Assembly (NCBI GenBank): GCA_012184525.1
Contig: WOFQ01000066.1
Span: 62,001-126,000 of the forward strand
DNA: 64,000 nt
Reading direction: 5' to 3'
Origin: Xenoacremonium recifei
Taxonomy: Eukaryota > Ascomycota > Sordariomycetes > Hypocreales > Nectriaceae
This document shows positions 20,859-30,733 of the stretch, one piece after another. The notes under the pieces were generated by a model, which worked only from the letters and a program-made list of their open reading frames with translations, had not been told where the DNA came from and did no database searches. The first letter of the stretch is position 1; every line of letters begins with the position of its first letter. A program made the translations under genes and the position numbers.

Positions 20859-22130
20859 ATGACGACGGGCGAGCTGATCTCTTACGATGAAGCGCAGAAT
20901 GCGGCTTTCGACAAGGTCTTGCACAAGCAGTCGAAGGACTCCCAGGGAGGAATCCGTGCTATGATCAACAAGGACAATAGGGCACACGCAGCTGCGGTTG
21001 GGGAGTACTTCCAGTACTGGGACAACAAAAAGGCAGAGGAAGAAACCGCGGGTCTTCGACAGGAAAGAACGGAAAATTACGCAAGTTTGACACGACAGTA
21101 AGTCAACCAGACAGCAAACCCTAGTGTCGAAGCGATTGACCTAATGGTTTAGATACTACAACTTAGCGACCGACTTATACGAATATGGCTGGGCAGAGTC
21201 GTTTCACTTCTGCCGCTTCGCATACGGCGAGACCTTTCATCGTGCCATTGCCAGACATGAACACTATCTTGCCCATAGCATTGGGATCAAGTCGGGTATG
21301 AAGGTCCTGGATGTTGGCTGTGGTGTTGGCGGCCCAGCGAGGGAGATTGCCAAGTTTACTGGAGCTCACATCACCGGCTTGAACATCAACGAGTATCAGG
21401 TTCAACGTGCCACCAACTATGCCCAGCGCGAGGGACTTTCCCATAAGCTTCGCTATGTGCAGGGAGACTTCATGGTATCTTATCCTATCCTATCCTCATG
21501 AGCTCCATCACAGGTCGAGATACTAATTATTCGTTGTCTCGTTAGAAAATCCCTTTCCCCGACAACTCTTTTGACGCCGTCTACGCAATCGAAGCTACCG
21601 TCCATGCCCCATCTCTCCAAGGAGTCTACAGCGAAATCTTCCGAGTCTTGAAGCCCGGGTCCGTTTTTGGTGTCCTAGAGTGGCTCATGACAGAAGACTA
21701 TAACAACGACAACCTCGAGCACCGCCGGATCCGTCTCGATATTGAACAAGGTGATGGCATTGCTCAAATGGTCAAGATCTCAGACGGGCTAGCTGCCATC
21801 AAGGCTGCAGGTTTCGAACTTGAATTGCATGAGGACCTTGCTACTAGTGAGGACGACTTTGCTCCGTGGTATTGGCCCTTGGACAGTAACTTGAACTACG
21901 CCCAGACTCTGGGTGATGTTCTCACTGTCTTCAGGATGACCAAATGGGGAAGACTGATCATGCATAACGCTATCGGAGTCATGGAGACCCTTCGAATTGC
22001 CCCCTCTGGCACAAAGAAGACTGCGGAGAGCCTAGGCAAGGCGGCCGATGCGTTGGTGGAGGGTGGCAAACAGAGACTGTTCACTCCCATGTACCTCATG
22101 GTAGCGAGGAAGCCCATGTCTACCTCATAG
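20859..22130 (+). CDS. erg6: Sterol 24-C-methyltransferase (ergosterol pathway)
   Basis: Exons 20859-21097, 21153-21474 and 21546-22130 give 381 residues, the normal Erg6 size. The enzyme transfers a methyl group from S-adenosylmethionine to C-24 of zymosterol or lanosterol at the endoplasmic reticulum and lipid droplets. Visible signatures are the sterol-binding YEYGWAESFHF (region I), the SAM-binding LDVGCGVGGPAREIA from residue 132, YAIEATVHAP and the C-terminal sterol-methyltransferase domain with LGDVLTVFRMTKWGR. Intron 2 begins with a short TATCC-type repeat. It converges on a C2H2 regulator gene. Identification is firm; some fungi have two Erg6 paralogues and I cannot say which copy this is. 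Confidence 0.96.
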
Positions 22131-22350
22131 TTTGTTCGTCATATCGAAGGGATGACGCTATAGTCATGAACTTAGATATGGGCACCTGGTCTTTCTGCTG
22201 GCGGTATGATTAGACTACAATTTCATAGATGCATTATCACTATTGCTGGTTCAGATTTATTCCCCCTACGGGACGAAGAATGGTCACGTCCATTGCTGGT
22301 TCCCATAAGATTATATGTAATTTTTAAATTCCAAATGCTTGTTCATATTG

Positions 22351-24420
22351 TCACATGGGTAATTCATCTAAACATGACAGTATCAGCCTGCTGAGCTGGC
22401 CGTGTGGTCGTCGCTCAAAAGCGTTCTTCGCCCAAATCTTGGCGCCTTCGAGATCTCCATCTTGGATATTGACAGCTTCCATTGCACCTGGGACTGCCCC
22501 GCGCAAAAGCTGCCAGGCAATGAGAAAGGCTTCATATGCGTACAATGCGATCCATGGCGCCTCCGCTTCTTGAAGATGTCGTTTGTCCAGATATTGTAGG
22601 AACCAGTTGACGTGCGGTTGTACAGCTTTAGCAGTGTCGGATTTGCATAATATTTCGGATGAGAGGGTTTGGTTGATTGACTTCTTGAGAACTCCATCCA
22701 TGCTCCCTTCCACTACACCGCTCGTATGTGATGGTGACCACAAATGTAGTTCAAGCATGGCCGTCTCCCAGGTTGCCTCGCCAAGTGCTGTAGATGCCCC
22801 GGTTGAGACCCCGGCTTGTTGGTGGGTGAACGGCCTAAGGGAAATGAGTGAAGACCTCAGAGGCTCAAATCTCTCGACACTCAGCACGCCAGTCATCGTA
22901 GACCAGCCTGAAATCTCGCGGGCACTAGACATGAGAAACTGTGTGATATTGACAGCGCCGTAGGGGTCGAATGCGCGCAGGCAGTGGTCCTGGATGTTGG
23001 CGGAAAGGAAATATCGGACTGCATCGGTAAACTGCAGAGAGACTCCAGATTCTCTGGCAATCAACTGCCTATGCGCCCACTCAGAGGCTGATCGCGCTGA
23101 CCAATAATCGGATGGACAGGGAAGCTCTTGTTTAACCTCCAAATTGGAAATTCGCCTGGGGATAGACAACAAGTGATACCATAGGGCGTCAATTTGATGT
23201 ACAGCAAATACAGTTCGTTTACAGGACTCGGCCTTGACGAATCGGTGCCATAAGGCGTCGAGATCTTCCGTGTCCGAAGGTTCGACGGTTGCTGGCTGCA
23301 TCAGCCCTCCCGAGCGGGAAAGCTCAATCATTTTTGAGTGCATCTTGTGGCCATGGGCAGACTCGGTCCTTCCACAGACATACATCATCGTGTATATTTG
23401 TAAAAGTAACAATGTTTGAACCATCGCAACGTTTTCCTCGAGATGGTCCGTCTCTGGCATGGAATCGCTAATAGAAGCCCGAACTTGTTGGTAGCAACGT
23501 AGGGACAAGTCGTTGCCGGAACTCGGCTTTCCAGAGTCCGGATCCTCGCCGTGTTGATAGGCAAGACAAAGCATGCTTAGAACCAGGTAATTAGGAGCGC
23601 GATGCACATCAAATGTGGCCTGGTGGAGGAAAGGGAGGAACGGCGAAATGTGGTCGAAGAAGAGTTCACAGCCGTGCGCCAGCTGTGAATCGGATGGCGA
23701 CCAGTCCTGGGACCTGTCTGAGAAGTCATTTGACAAGAGGCCTTGAGTAATGCCAGGATCAAAGTTGAGATTCCCCAGGGTGTCATAGAAACCAGGAGTC
23801 GGGAGGTTGGGTAGTATTGAGCTGGTATGGCTCCCAACGGTGAACATGCTAGGCCCATGACCTGCGTCTGCTTCGCGCAGAATCTGGTCGATGTACGAGG
23901 CCTCGCTCCCCAAGGACCCTGGCCCTATAAAAGCCGAGGCATCTGGGCCATGTGGTGGTACCGAGTGAATGCTAATGCCGCTTGAAGTTGGTGTCCGATC
24001 GGCATCTTGGAAGGATATCCCTCCAAAGCCGGCTTGCAGTCGCGGTTGCCAGATGTCGCTCCCTCTTTCTGAGCCAACTCCCTCGCCAAAGCTCTGTGAG
24101 TCTGTCGGGCTGGCAGAGGGTGTCCGATCATCTTCAGATCCACGTGAGCTACCTCCTCGTAACCGCTGGTTGCGGCCGACTTTCGGCGCTCTTTTCACTT
24201 CATGTTCAGGGTGCTTCCGCTTCATATGACGATTCCGCAGGTCTGGCCGCGAAAAGGTAGTGTCGCAGAGCTCACATGCTAGCGGGGACGCTTCTCCGTA
24301 GGAGCGTGAGTGGCGTGCCGCATGTCGCTTGAGGTTCTCATGGCGGGTGAACTTGATGTTGCAAACGGAACACTCGTACGGCCTGTAGGACTGGGGCCTG
24401 CTCGCGACAGAAAGAGACAT
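22351..24420 (-). CDS. C2H2 zinc-finger transcription factor with fungal-specific TF domain
   Basis: An intronless gene of 689 residues. Two adjacent C2H2 fingers open the protein: C17-X2-C20-X12-H33-X3-H37 and C49-X2-C52-X12-H65-X4-H70. A basic, Ser-rich linker follows (about 70-130). The rest is the fungal-specific TF domain usually paired with Zn2Cys6 clusters, here with FDHISPFLPFLHQATFD near 285 and a conserved LLLLQIYTMMYVCGR. The two-finger plus fungal TF layout is typical of a Pezizomycotina group of regulators. The ATG at 24420 is the first real ATG; the open frame continues upstream without one. The target genes are unknown; it lies tail to tail with ERG6, so shared control is not implied. 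Confidence 0.88.
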   Translation of the reverse strand: MSLSVASRPQSYRPYECSVCNIKFTRHENLKRHAARHSRSYGEASPLACELCDTTFSRPDLRNRHMKRKHPEHEVKRAPKVGRNQRLRGGSSRGSEDDRTPSASPTDSQSFGEGVGSERGSDIWQPRLQAGFGGISFQDADRTPTSSGISIHSVPPHGPDASAFIGPGSLGSEASYIDQILREADAGHGPSMFTVGSHTSSILPNLPTPGFYDTLGNLNFDPGITQGLLSNDFSDRSQDWSPSDSQLAHGCELFFDHISPFLPFLHQATFDVHRAPNYLVLSMLCLAYQHGEDPDSGKPSSGNDLSLRCYQQVRASISDSMPETDHLEENVAMVQTLLLLQIYTMMYVCGRTESAHGHKMHSKMIELSRSGGLMQPATVEPSDTEDLDALWHRFVKAESCKRTVFAVHQIDALWYHLLSIPRRISNLEVKQELPCPSDYWSARSASEWAHRQLIARESGVSLQFTDAVRYFLSANIQDHCLRAFDPYGAVNITQFLMSSAREISGWSTMTGVLSVERFEPLRSSLISLRPFTHQQAGVSTGASTALGEATWETAMLELHLWSPSHTSGVVEGSMDGVLKKSINQTLSSEILCKSDTAKAVQPHVNWFLQYLDKRHLQEAEAPWIALYAYEAFLIAWQLLRGAVPGAMEAVNIQDGDLEGAKIWAKNAFERRPHGQLSRLILSCLDELPM

Positions 24421-24880
24421 CACTGAGTGAACAGGAGCAAATGCGAAGATTCGACAGTTGGAGATTTGGCAGGATGAACATAGCCGTGGGAGGGAGAGCG
24501 GGGAACGCGATAAGACGGGGGTGGCGGCATTGTCACCGAGCCCAACCAACTAGGCTGGAGAAGTGGACGAATCCTGGCTATCTCTTCTTAGTTGGCCAAT
24601 CAAGTACGCCGACTTATCTTTACGAGTCAAAGGCTGGCCATACCGAGGGCCCGGTTGTCCCTGAGTCGATTACGATGACGTGTGAATTACTGATAGGTTA
24701 TCGCGAGTCCTTTTTTGCAGTGGCTTGCAGTCAAGCAAGAAGTTGAAGATATCATGACAATTTGTTGTATTTTTTCGCGCAAGAGCGATCGTTGTCTCGA
24801 GCTATGAACCAATTCTACGGAGTAATCTTGCAAAGTTTGACTGTACAATTTCCAACAAAACAAAACAGCACGCTTGCGCT
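24421..24880. other. Intergenic region between C2H2 gene and oxygenase
   Basis: Promoter of the C2H2 gene and 3' end of the oxygenase gene. No further feature seen. Confidence 0.4.
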
Positions 24881-26329
24881 TTAAACAGGCAGAACCACCT
24901 TAACACCCATATACTCTCTCTGATGCATGACCTTGCCATCGATAATAACCTGATGGACGCCCACTCTGTTCCGCAACGAATCAGTGGGATCTGTGCACGT
25001 CGCGATCTGAATCTCACGCCATTGCTTGTTTGTCGGGACCAGTTTGCCTTGAGACGTGCGGTTCTTGAACTCCCTGTAAACACCCTGCTCTTCGATACAG
25101 CCCTCGCGCTGGATTAGAGGCGAACTGTAAGCAGGCTCCATCCGCAGGTCCCCGACGGAGCTGTTGAAGAGCACCAGAGACAGACGCTCTTCGTTCAGCT
25201 GGTCTACCGGTGGCTTGTAGACTCGGTGGCGGGTAGCCTTGAAGTGGCCGCCAGAAACGATCTCTAGCGTATCGCCAATGTTGATAACGAGAGCTCCGGG
25301 CCTGTATGGTACGTAATACCACTGTTCATCGCGACCCCAGATCTGCAGACAGGAGATCGGCACGCTGAACAGCTGGGTTGTCAAGCCAAAGTCCGTATGG
25401 CCGTGCATGCGCAGACCCTTAGATGCCTCCTCAGTCTTCTTCTCTACTGGTCGGAAAAGCGCATGGCGGAAGTATCCTTCGCCAGTCGGGCTGCCGTGTG
25501 ACTGGACGTTGTCCCAGAGGTAATCGTCGGGTAGCTCTAACACGCGAGAGAACAGCGTCAGGAGTCTTCGGTTGACAGACTTGGTCAGGTAGTTGCAAAA
25601 CGCTTCGATCTCGTCCATGAAGGGATGTAGGCAAGTCGGCACTCGGTTGATGTCCTGCCAATCGGGCTTGTACCAGTTGAACTGCTCGATTCCGTCGGGG
25701 GGTCCGCGGTGGCGCTGTGATGTGAATCAATGAGTATACCACCCAATGAGCCCAAGAATTTAGAATTTTACCTTGAATCCATAGGGATGCTTGTAGCCCG
25801 ACCATACTCCAGTCTCCGGGCTGAAGAGAAGGCGCTCCTTGTCCTCATCACTGATGTTGTTGTACAGGTATTGTGCGATGGCAAATTGACGGTGAAGCTA
25901 CAGAAAGAATAGTGTAAGTAATGATTCAGCTTTAGGTAAGTCATGGATTAGGGTTGTGATTAGGATTCGGGTGGTGATTGGGATTCGGGTTGTGGTTAAT
26001 ATTCGGATTATGATTAGGATTCAGGTTGTGATTAGGATTCGGGTCCAAGATCAGGATATTTCAGACGGTCTGTCTTTTCTTACCTGCTCAAGAGATATGC
26101 CATAGTTCTCTAGGAAGAGGAAACCGTCATCCCGAATGGCCACTTTGACTTGTTGGATGAGATTGCCCACAACAGCTGGGTCTTCGGAATCAAGGAGAGA
26201 CAGATCAATTGACTTCAATGTCGCAAAGTTCTCTGTCTGCTTGGTCACTGGCGGAGGAACCCATTCAGGGACAAAGGGCTTTCCGGGCAGGTCTGCCGCA
26301 GGAGGGTTGAAAGGAGCCGAAGGTGCCAT
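24881..26329 (-). CDS. 2-oxoglutarate/Fe(II)-dependent oxygenase (isopenicillin N synthase-like)
   Basis: Exons (minus) 26329-26084, 25897-25772 and 25714-24881, all phase 0, encode 401 residues. The N-terminal DIOX_N part includes IRDDGFLFLENYGI; the C-terminal double-stranded beta-helix holds the iron ligands His 230 and Asp 232 (HGHTDFG) and His 287 (TRHRVYKP). Arg 301 in RLSLVLF binds 2-oxoglutarate. The family hydroxylates or desaturates small molecules; fungal members work in secondary metabolism and nutrient salvage, and the substrate cannot be told here. Intron 1 is long for this genome (186 bp) and carries an 18-bp tandem repeat. The gene is divergent from a RidA gene 751 bp away. 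Confidence 0.9.
25956..26045. repeat. 18-bp tandem repeat inside intron 1 of the oxygenase gene
   Basis: Five contiguous 18-bp units, consensus GTGATTAGGATTCGGGTT on the plus strand, starting at 25956, 25974, 25992, 26010 and 26028. Copies differ at one to five positions. A partial unit precedes them. All units lie in the 186-bp intron. Confidence 0.85.
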
Positions 26330-27080
26330 GATCTAAAGATTTGATGCTTGCTGTTTGAAGGATGTGATAAATGTCGTGTTGACCATTGATGATGATTGTG
26401 CTAGTTTGAAGATAAGATGCAGTTGGCTGGTGAGGTCTTATATCTTTCAACTCAATTAATGTCGAGGCTATCCATGAGAGGCGATTTTGGTGTCCACTCG
26501 CCCGAACATGAAGAGGGAGGAGGTTGTTTGCTTTTTTCGAAAGCCGGAGCATCCTGAGGTGCCGTAGTTTGGCTTTCTTGCCATAAGTTGTTCCAAGTGT
26601 ATCAGGCTTCCAGCTCAGCCAATGCCGATGAAGCATCTTCGCCTTGCCACCTGAACACAAGGACCCTGTCAATCGATCCCCACACTCACTCCTCCCCTCC
26701 TCCCATCACTCCGCCCAGATAGTCCTCCCAGCCCACCACACCAACTAGTTTCACTCCTCCCTGTCCTCCGACTTCCGAACTACTCCCAGGGGAGATTCTC
26801 CTCCCGTCAGGACTACAAAATATGCAGAAATACACCCCGCTAATGCCTTATCGCGTTGTATCTAGGACATATAGAGCTCCTCCAGCTAGCCGATATCGTA
26901 TCTTGCAGATCGGTCCCCTTGTTCCTCTAGCACCAATCCCTGTCCCCCACATCCACGTAGTATAAAGCTAGTAAACAGCGAGATCAACTGGTGATTGCGC
27001 TCAACTTTAGCGAACATCGCCTATCTTGAACATTCATCTCTCCGAACCACCGTATCCTCCTTCCGAGAACCGCCTGAACC
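26330..27080. promoter_or_regulatory. Divergent promoter of oxygenase and RidA genes
   Basis: The 751-bp region between two start codons has a strong polypyrimidine tract at about 26670-26800 (runs of CTCC and CCTCC), typical of ascomycete promoters with few TATA boxes. No coding sequence was seen. Confidence 0.45.
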
Positions 27081-27553
27081 ATGTCTCGAGAACTCATCTC
27101 CAGCGAGAAATTCCCGCCTAAGCCGCACAACTGTAAGATAGCAAATAACAGACTATCGTAAGTTTAGTGGGCTAACCAAGCTCGTGCCCAGGTCCCGCGG
27201 TCAAGGTTCCTGGGCTTGTCTTCTGTGCCGGCCAGACTGCCACTGGAGAAATCAAGCAGGCTACGGTATGTTTGCGCAACCCGCATTCCATTGTTCTGTA
27301 GTCTTTATCTAACGGGATTTGATTGCAGAGGACTGCGTTGCAAAACCTGAAGGAAGTTCTTGAGCTAGCAGGGTCCTCTTTGGACAAGGTTGTGAAGTAC
27401 AATGTGTATCTGGCCGACATGAAGGACTTTGCCGCAATGAACGAGGCGTACATTGATTTCTTGCCTAAGCCGATGCCGTCCAGGTCGTGCCTTCAGGCGG
27501 TCCCTCCCGGTAACGGAACGGTCATTGAGATTGAATGTATCGCGCAGGCATAA
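27081..27553 (+). CDS. RidA/YjgF/UK114 family protein (enamine/imine deaminase)
   Basis: Exons 27081-27132, 27192-27265 and 27329-27553 give 116 residues, close to the usual 110-130 length of this family. The family hydrolyses reactive 2-aminoacrylate and other enamines to keto acids plus ammonia. Seen motifs are PGLVFCAGQTA, the Arg in MPSRSC that binds the carboxylate of the substrate, and the C-terminal VIEIECIA strand. The N-terminal PPKPHNCPAV replaces the more common GPYSQA, so it belongs to a divergent fungal subgroup that may act on another substrate. No mitochondrial targeting peptide is visible. Two short introns in the first third are well defined. Confidence 0.88.
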
Positions 27554-28049
27554 AAAGTAATGATTCATAAATAGACAAGAGCAAAATTAAAACGAGTACT
27601 TATCAAAACTCCCTGTCAATGTCTCGCATTCGACTAGCGAAGAAAGATGTACGTCCATGCAAATAAGGTCTAGAATGAAGGTCTTGCAAGGCTCGACTGT
27701 AATAATAATACTGGTACAAAGGATCTGAGATCTTTCAGATGTGACATGTGATGGGTGAACGGATATCGGCTGGGTTGTGATTGTCTGTTCAAATTAGGGT
27801 TCAGGTACCTGAGAGATGCGGATTACGGATAGAGATCCGGGTTATGGTCAGGGTGGTGGTTCGAGATTATGGTCCAGAGTAAAGGAAGGAAGGAACGAAG
27901 GTCTTGCACGTCTCGACTGGTGATGCCTTCTCTGTGACACCCGACATGTGGATCTACCTTGCCTAGTTATCCATCTCACCAGGCTCTCTCGATTCTCTTG
28001 ACATGAATCCCCTTACGACCCGGCCGACACACATTTCCCACGACTGGGG
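27554..28049. other. Intergenic region with a weak copy of the 18-bp repeat family
   Basis: From about 27769 to 27873 the sequence again shows GATTAGGGTTCAGGT- and GATTATGGTC-like units similar to those in the oxygenase intron, but too decayed for exact unit borders. Otherwise no gene. Confidence 0.4.
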
Positions 28050-28258
28050 ACGATATACCTCGCAATTCGGAACGCAACATTCCCTTGCATTTCGGAACGC
28101 AGCCCCCCTTCGTACTTCGAACCCAGACGTGCCCGGGTGTTTCGAAACCAGACATACTATCGCGATCCGGGACCAGAAGCACTTTCTCGGGGCGACAGAC
28201 ATTCTCCTCGCATTGCGGAACGCTACATACTCCTTGCATTGCAGAACGCAATATACAC
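28050..28258. repeat. Degenerate minisatellite with units of about 22-28 bp
   Basis: About eight units ending in CGGAACGCA-, CGAACCCAG- or GGGACCAG-like cores follow one another. The best copies are the two at about 28078-28102 and the two at 28200-28252, sharing TTGCATT-CGGAACGC. The middle units are strongly diverged. Confidence 0.6.
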
Positions 28259-28327
28259 AGTAAGTAAAGATACCCTGATCCAGATCCGTATACTGATATA
28301 TATATTTATCAGATGCCATCTGTTATT

Positions 28328-28782
28328 ATGCGTCCCGTTATTAATGTTCTGGGGGTGCCGGGTGGTGCTGGGGGTGGAGGAAGGGGAGGAAGATGAGGAG
28401 GACGACGACGACGAGGACGACGACAACGACGAGACGGCCCTTTTAAGGGCAAATGCTCTTTCGTAAGTATTCCCTGACATCCATTACTCCTATCTTGATG
28501 ACTTATCTTAACTGATTACAGTGTAAAAAATCCGGATATATGTCTAAAGACTGTCCAGCCCTCAGGGCTAAGAAGAAGGAGGAGGAGAAGGAGGAGAAGG
28601 AGGAGAAGGAGGGGGCCGAGAAGGGGGCCGAGAAGGAGGCCCCGGCGGCTGCAGTGTCTGAGGACACCGAGATGCCTCCCGCGCCCCAGGATCAGGAGGG
28701 TTTTTTTTTCACCAAAAGTTCGCAACTCTCTGAAGTTACATTAGGCATAATACCAACTCGAGTCCCTAACATTGATCCCTAA
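28328..28782 (+). pseudogene. Decayed zinc-knuckle protein gene, gag-like relic
   Basis: Reading from 28328 gives a Gly/Arg-rich stretch, then at the splice junction 28462/28522 a CX2CX4-Tyr-X4-C motif. This is a CCHC zinc knuckle in which His is replaced by Tyr. A Lys/Glu-rich tail follows up to a stop at 28780-28782. The intron 28463-28521 has a GTAAGT donor, an AACTGAT branch and an ACAG acceptor. One in-frame TGA interrupts the Gly/Arg-rich part. Gly/Arg-rich linker plus zinc knuckle is typical of retrotransposon Gag or of RNA-binding proteins. The TGA and the Tyr codon each differ by a single C-to-T change from the expected codons. I call it a relic; it might be a rapidly changing host gene. 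Confidence 0.5.
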
Positions 28783-29324
28783 TTTGAATGCCTCATCTAG
28801 ATCCATGGTTTGCGTCCCTCACTTGTATCCCTAATCTTGTATGACTCGAATCCCTGATACACACTACCCTTTGTTCAATAAACCATTTTTGTGTGCTCGA
28901 CAGTCAGTCGAATGCTGGGTACGCGTTAATCAAGGCCACCATGGCATTACGCAATTCATGTCCATCCAGAGCTACCTGGGAAAGATTCAACGGATTATTC
29001 AGTCTCTTTATGCAGGGTCACTAAAGGGAGATCACTAACGTGTTAACCCAAGACCACAACAAGCACTGGCTGGCCAAAATGTGTTGCTTAATGGTCAGCC
29101 TCATACAGCCAAGATCCATTCAGTTGGATAAAGACCTCGAATCTCCGTAGCACTTAATATTCGACGATGACTGGAAAAGATTTACCCTGCGAAGCAAGCC
29201 CAGCTGTAGAGTGTTTGAGAAGTTCCCAATGCGTTGGTCTATTGTTTTATTTTCTATCAGATCCTAATTTCCCAGAAACCAAAACACCGTCTTTTCTATG
29301 AGTCGCTTTACTAAGATGAGTCTC
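28783..29324. repeat. Repeat-bearing intergenic region (short TCCCTAAT-type units)
   Basis: From about 28760 to 28860 the motif TGATCCCTAAT/TCGAATCCCTGAT recurs about six times at spacings of 13-15 bp, with decay. The remainder to 29324 holds only short open frames and the 3' side of the aldolase gene. Confidence 0.45.
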
Positions 29325-30125
29325 CTAAGACCTAACCAGCTCAAACTCCGCCATGTACCAGTTCTGGATCGCCTTAGTGTCGCCTGTCACGGCCACAGTG
29401 TCGTATCGTTCCCGAGCCTCCTTGGCAGCGGCGCCGTTATTAACCATGCGTCCAACCCACTTCCCGTGCTTCCTTGCTGCGGCGATGACTTTATCAATAG
29501 CTGCGAGGAACTCCGGCTCATCTCCCCTTGCGGGTACGTAACCCAGAAGAGATTGTGCCAGATCGTTGGGACCAATGAATACGAGATCAACACCGGGAAC
29601 GGCACAGATCTCTTCAACGTTCTCCACTCCAGCTCGGGTCTCAATCTGGATCATAGTGATGATAGTTTCATTGGCTGATTTCATGTACTCCGGTGTGGTC
29701 AAGCCGTGGCCTATCGCTGGAAAAGCTGAGCCCTGACCACGGACACCTTGCGGAGGGAATTTAGAAGAGGCAACGATCTGTCGGGCTTCTTCGGCGTTGT
29801 TGATTTGCGGAACCATAATCCCATGAGCGCCAGTATCGAGAGCCCTTTTAATGATGTCGTGGCCGACACCACGGATACGGATGATTGGTGACACTCCAAG
29901 CGCAGATATCGCGGCAACTGAATTATGCATGCTATCATCTCCTATATGACCGTGTTCGCAGTCAAGGATAATGCCGTCTGGGCCAGCTAATGCTACAATC
30001 TGGGCCGTGCGGACGGAGGGCAGGGCCACAAAGGTCATCAGGGGATATTCCCCAGCTTTGATCTTATTGAGTAACCTCAGCCGAGGGTTCTCAATAGTAG
30101 TGGTCTGAGCAGTAGGGTAAGACAT
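29325..30125 (-). CDS. HpcH/HpaI-family aldolase (2-keto-3-deoxy acid aldolase type)
   Basis: An intronless gene of 266 residues, the normal length of this class II TIM-barrel aldolase family. Members split 4-hydroxy-2-keto acids (for example 2,4-dihydroxyhept-2-ene-1,7-dioate) into pyruvate and an aldehyde. Metal and substrate motifs are visible: ILDCEHGH near residue 53, IRIRG, the metal-binding Glu in MIQIETRAG and Asp in FIGPNDLAQSL. The Arg in IRIRG stabilises the enolate in known members. The start ATG at 30125 is the first in frame. It is divergent from a Dal5-type carboxylate permease, which suggests import and cleavage of an organic acid; this link is inference. Confidence 0.92.
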   Translation of the reverse strand: MSYPTAQTTTIENPRLRLLNKIKAGEYPLMTFVALPSVRTAQIVALAGPDGIILDCEHGHIGDDSMHNSVAAISALGVSPIIRIRGVGHDIIKRALDTGAHGIMVPQINNAEEARQIVASSKFPPQGVRGQGSAFPAIGHGLTTPEYMKSANETIITMIQIETRAGVENVEEICAVPGVDLVFIGPNDLAQSLLGYVPARGDEPEFLAAIDKVIAAARKHGKWVGRMVNNGAAAKEARERYDTVAVTGDTKAIQNWYMAEFELVRS

Positions 30126-30733
30126 GGTTGTTGATTGGTGTTCGTTGTTGGTACAATTTCAGGGGGTAGAAGGTAGTCTGACAATCAGGGGAAGCAGGCC
30201 TCGATCCGGCGAGGACGCGCCATTGAAGTAGTCACAGGTCATTAAACAGACATTGGGAATCTCTGGATGCCCAAATTCCTATTCCCTCTGTCGTCTTCTC
30301 GATCTACCTTCGAAGCAAGGGCCCGAAACCACGCTAATGGGAGGAGTGAGACCGCTGGACGGAGCTCCTCCCAGAAATTTAATCCAACGACTCATGCAAC
30401 GCCCAATGACCACCAATTGGCAGCCGCCCCGCCACTCTAGAGCCAAGCCGGGGAACTAGCCCTTCCCCGGGACTAAAGCTGATAGGGAATATCTCGTGCC
30501 TTGTAGCCGGGGGCAATAGGCCACTACTCTGGAACTCCGTATCCCTGCACTTGAGTTGAGTCGACCAACCACCAGAACGCGAAGATAAGCAGGAAAGTCA
30601 AAGCTCATGGCTCTCTCGATATAAAACCGTTCTCCTGATCGCCATGTTGCAATCATTTCTCGGCATCACTGCACCAAAGTTAAAAACCTCCACCCTTGTC
30701 TAAATTTCCCTCAACTGCATTTTCATCGACAAG
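30126..30733. promoter_or_regulatory. Divergent promoter of aldolase and MFS permease
   Basis: 608 bp between the two start codons. A CTCC/CCGCC-rich block around 30360-30480 is seen; no specific operator was recognised. Confidence 0.4.

Noticed and set aside
25956..26045. Interpretation of the 18-bp repeat as an internal telomere tract
   Set aside because: Units are not TTAGGG arrays; only isolated TTAGG strings occur within 18-bp units.
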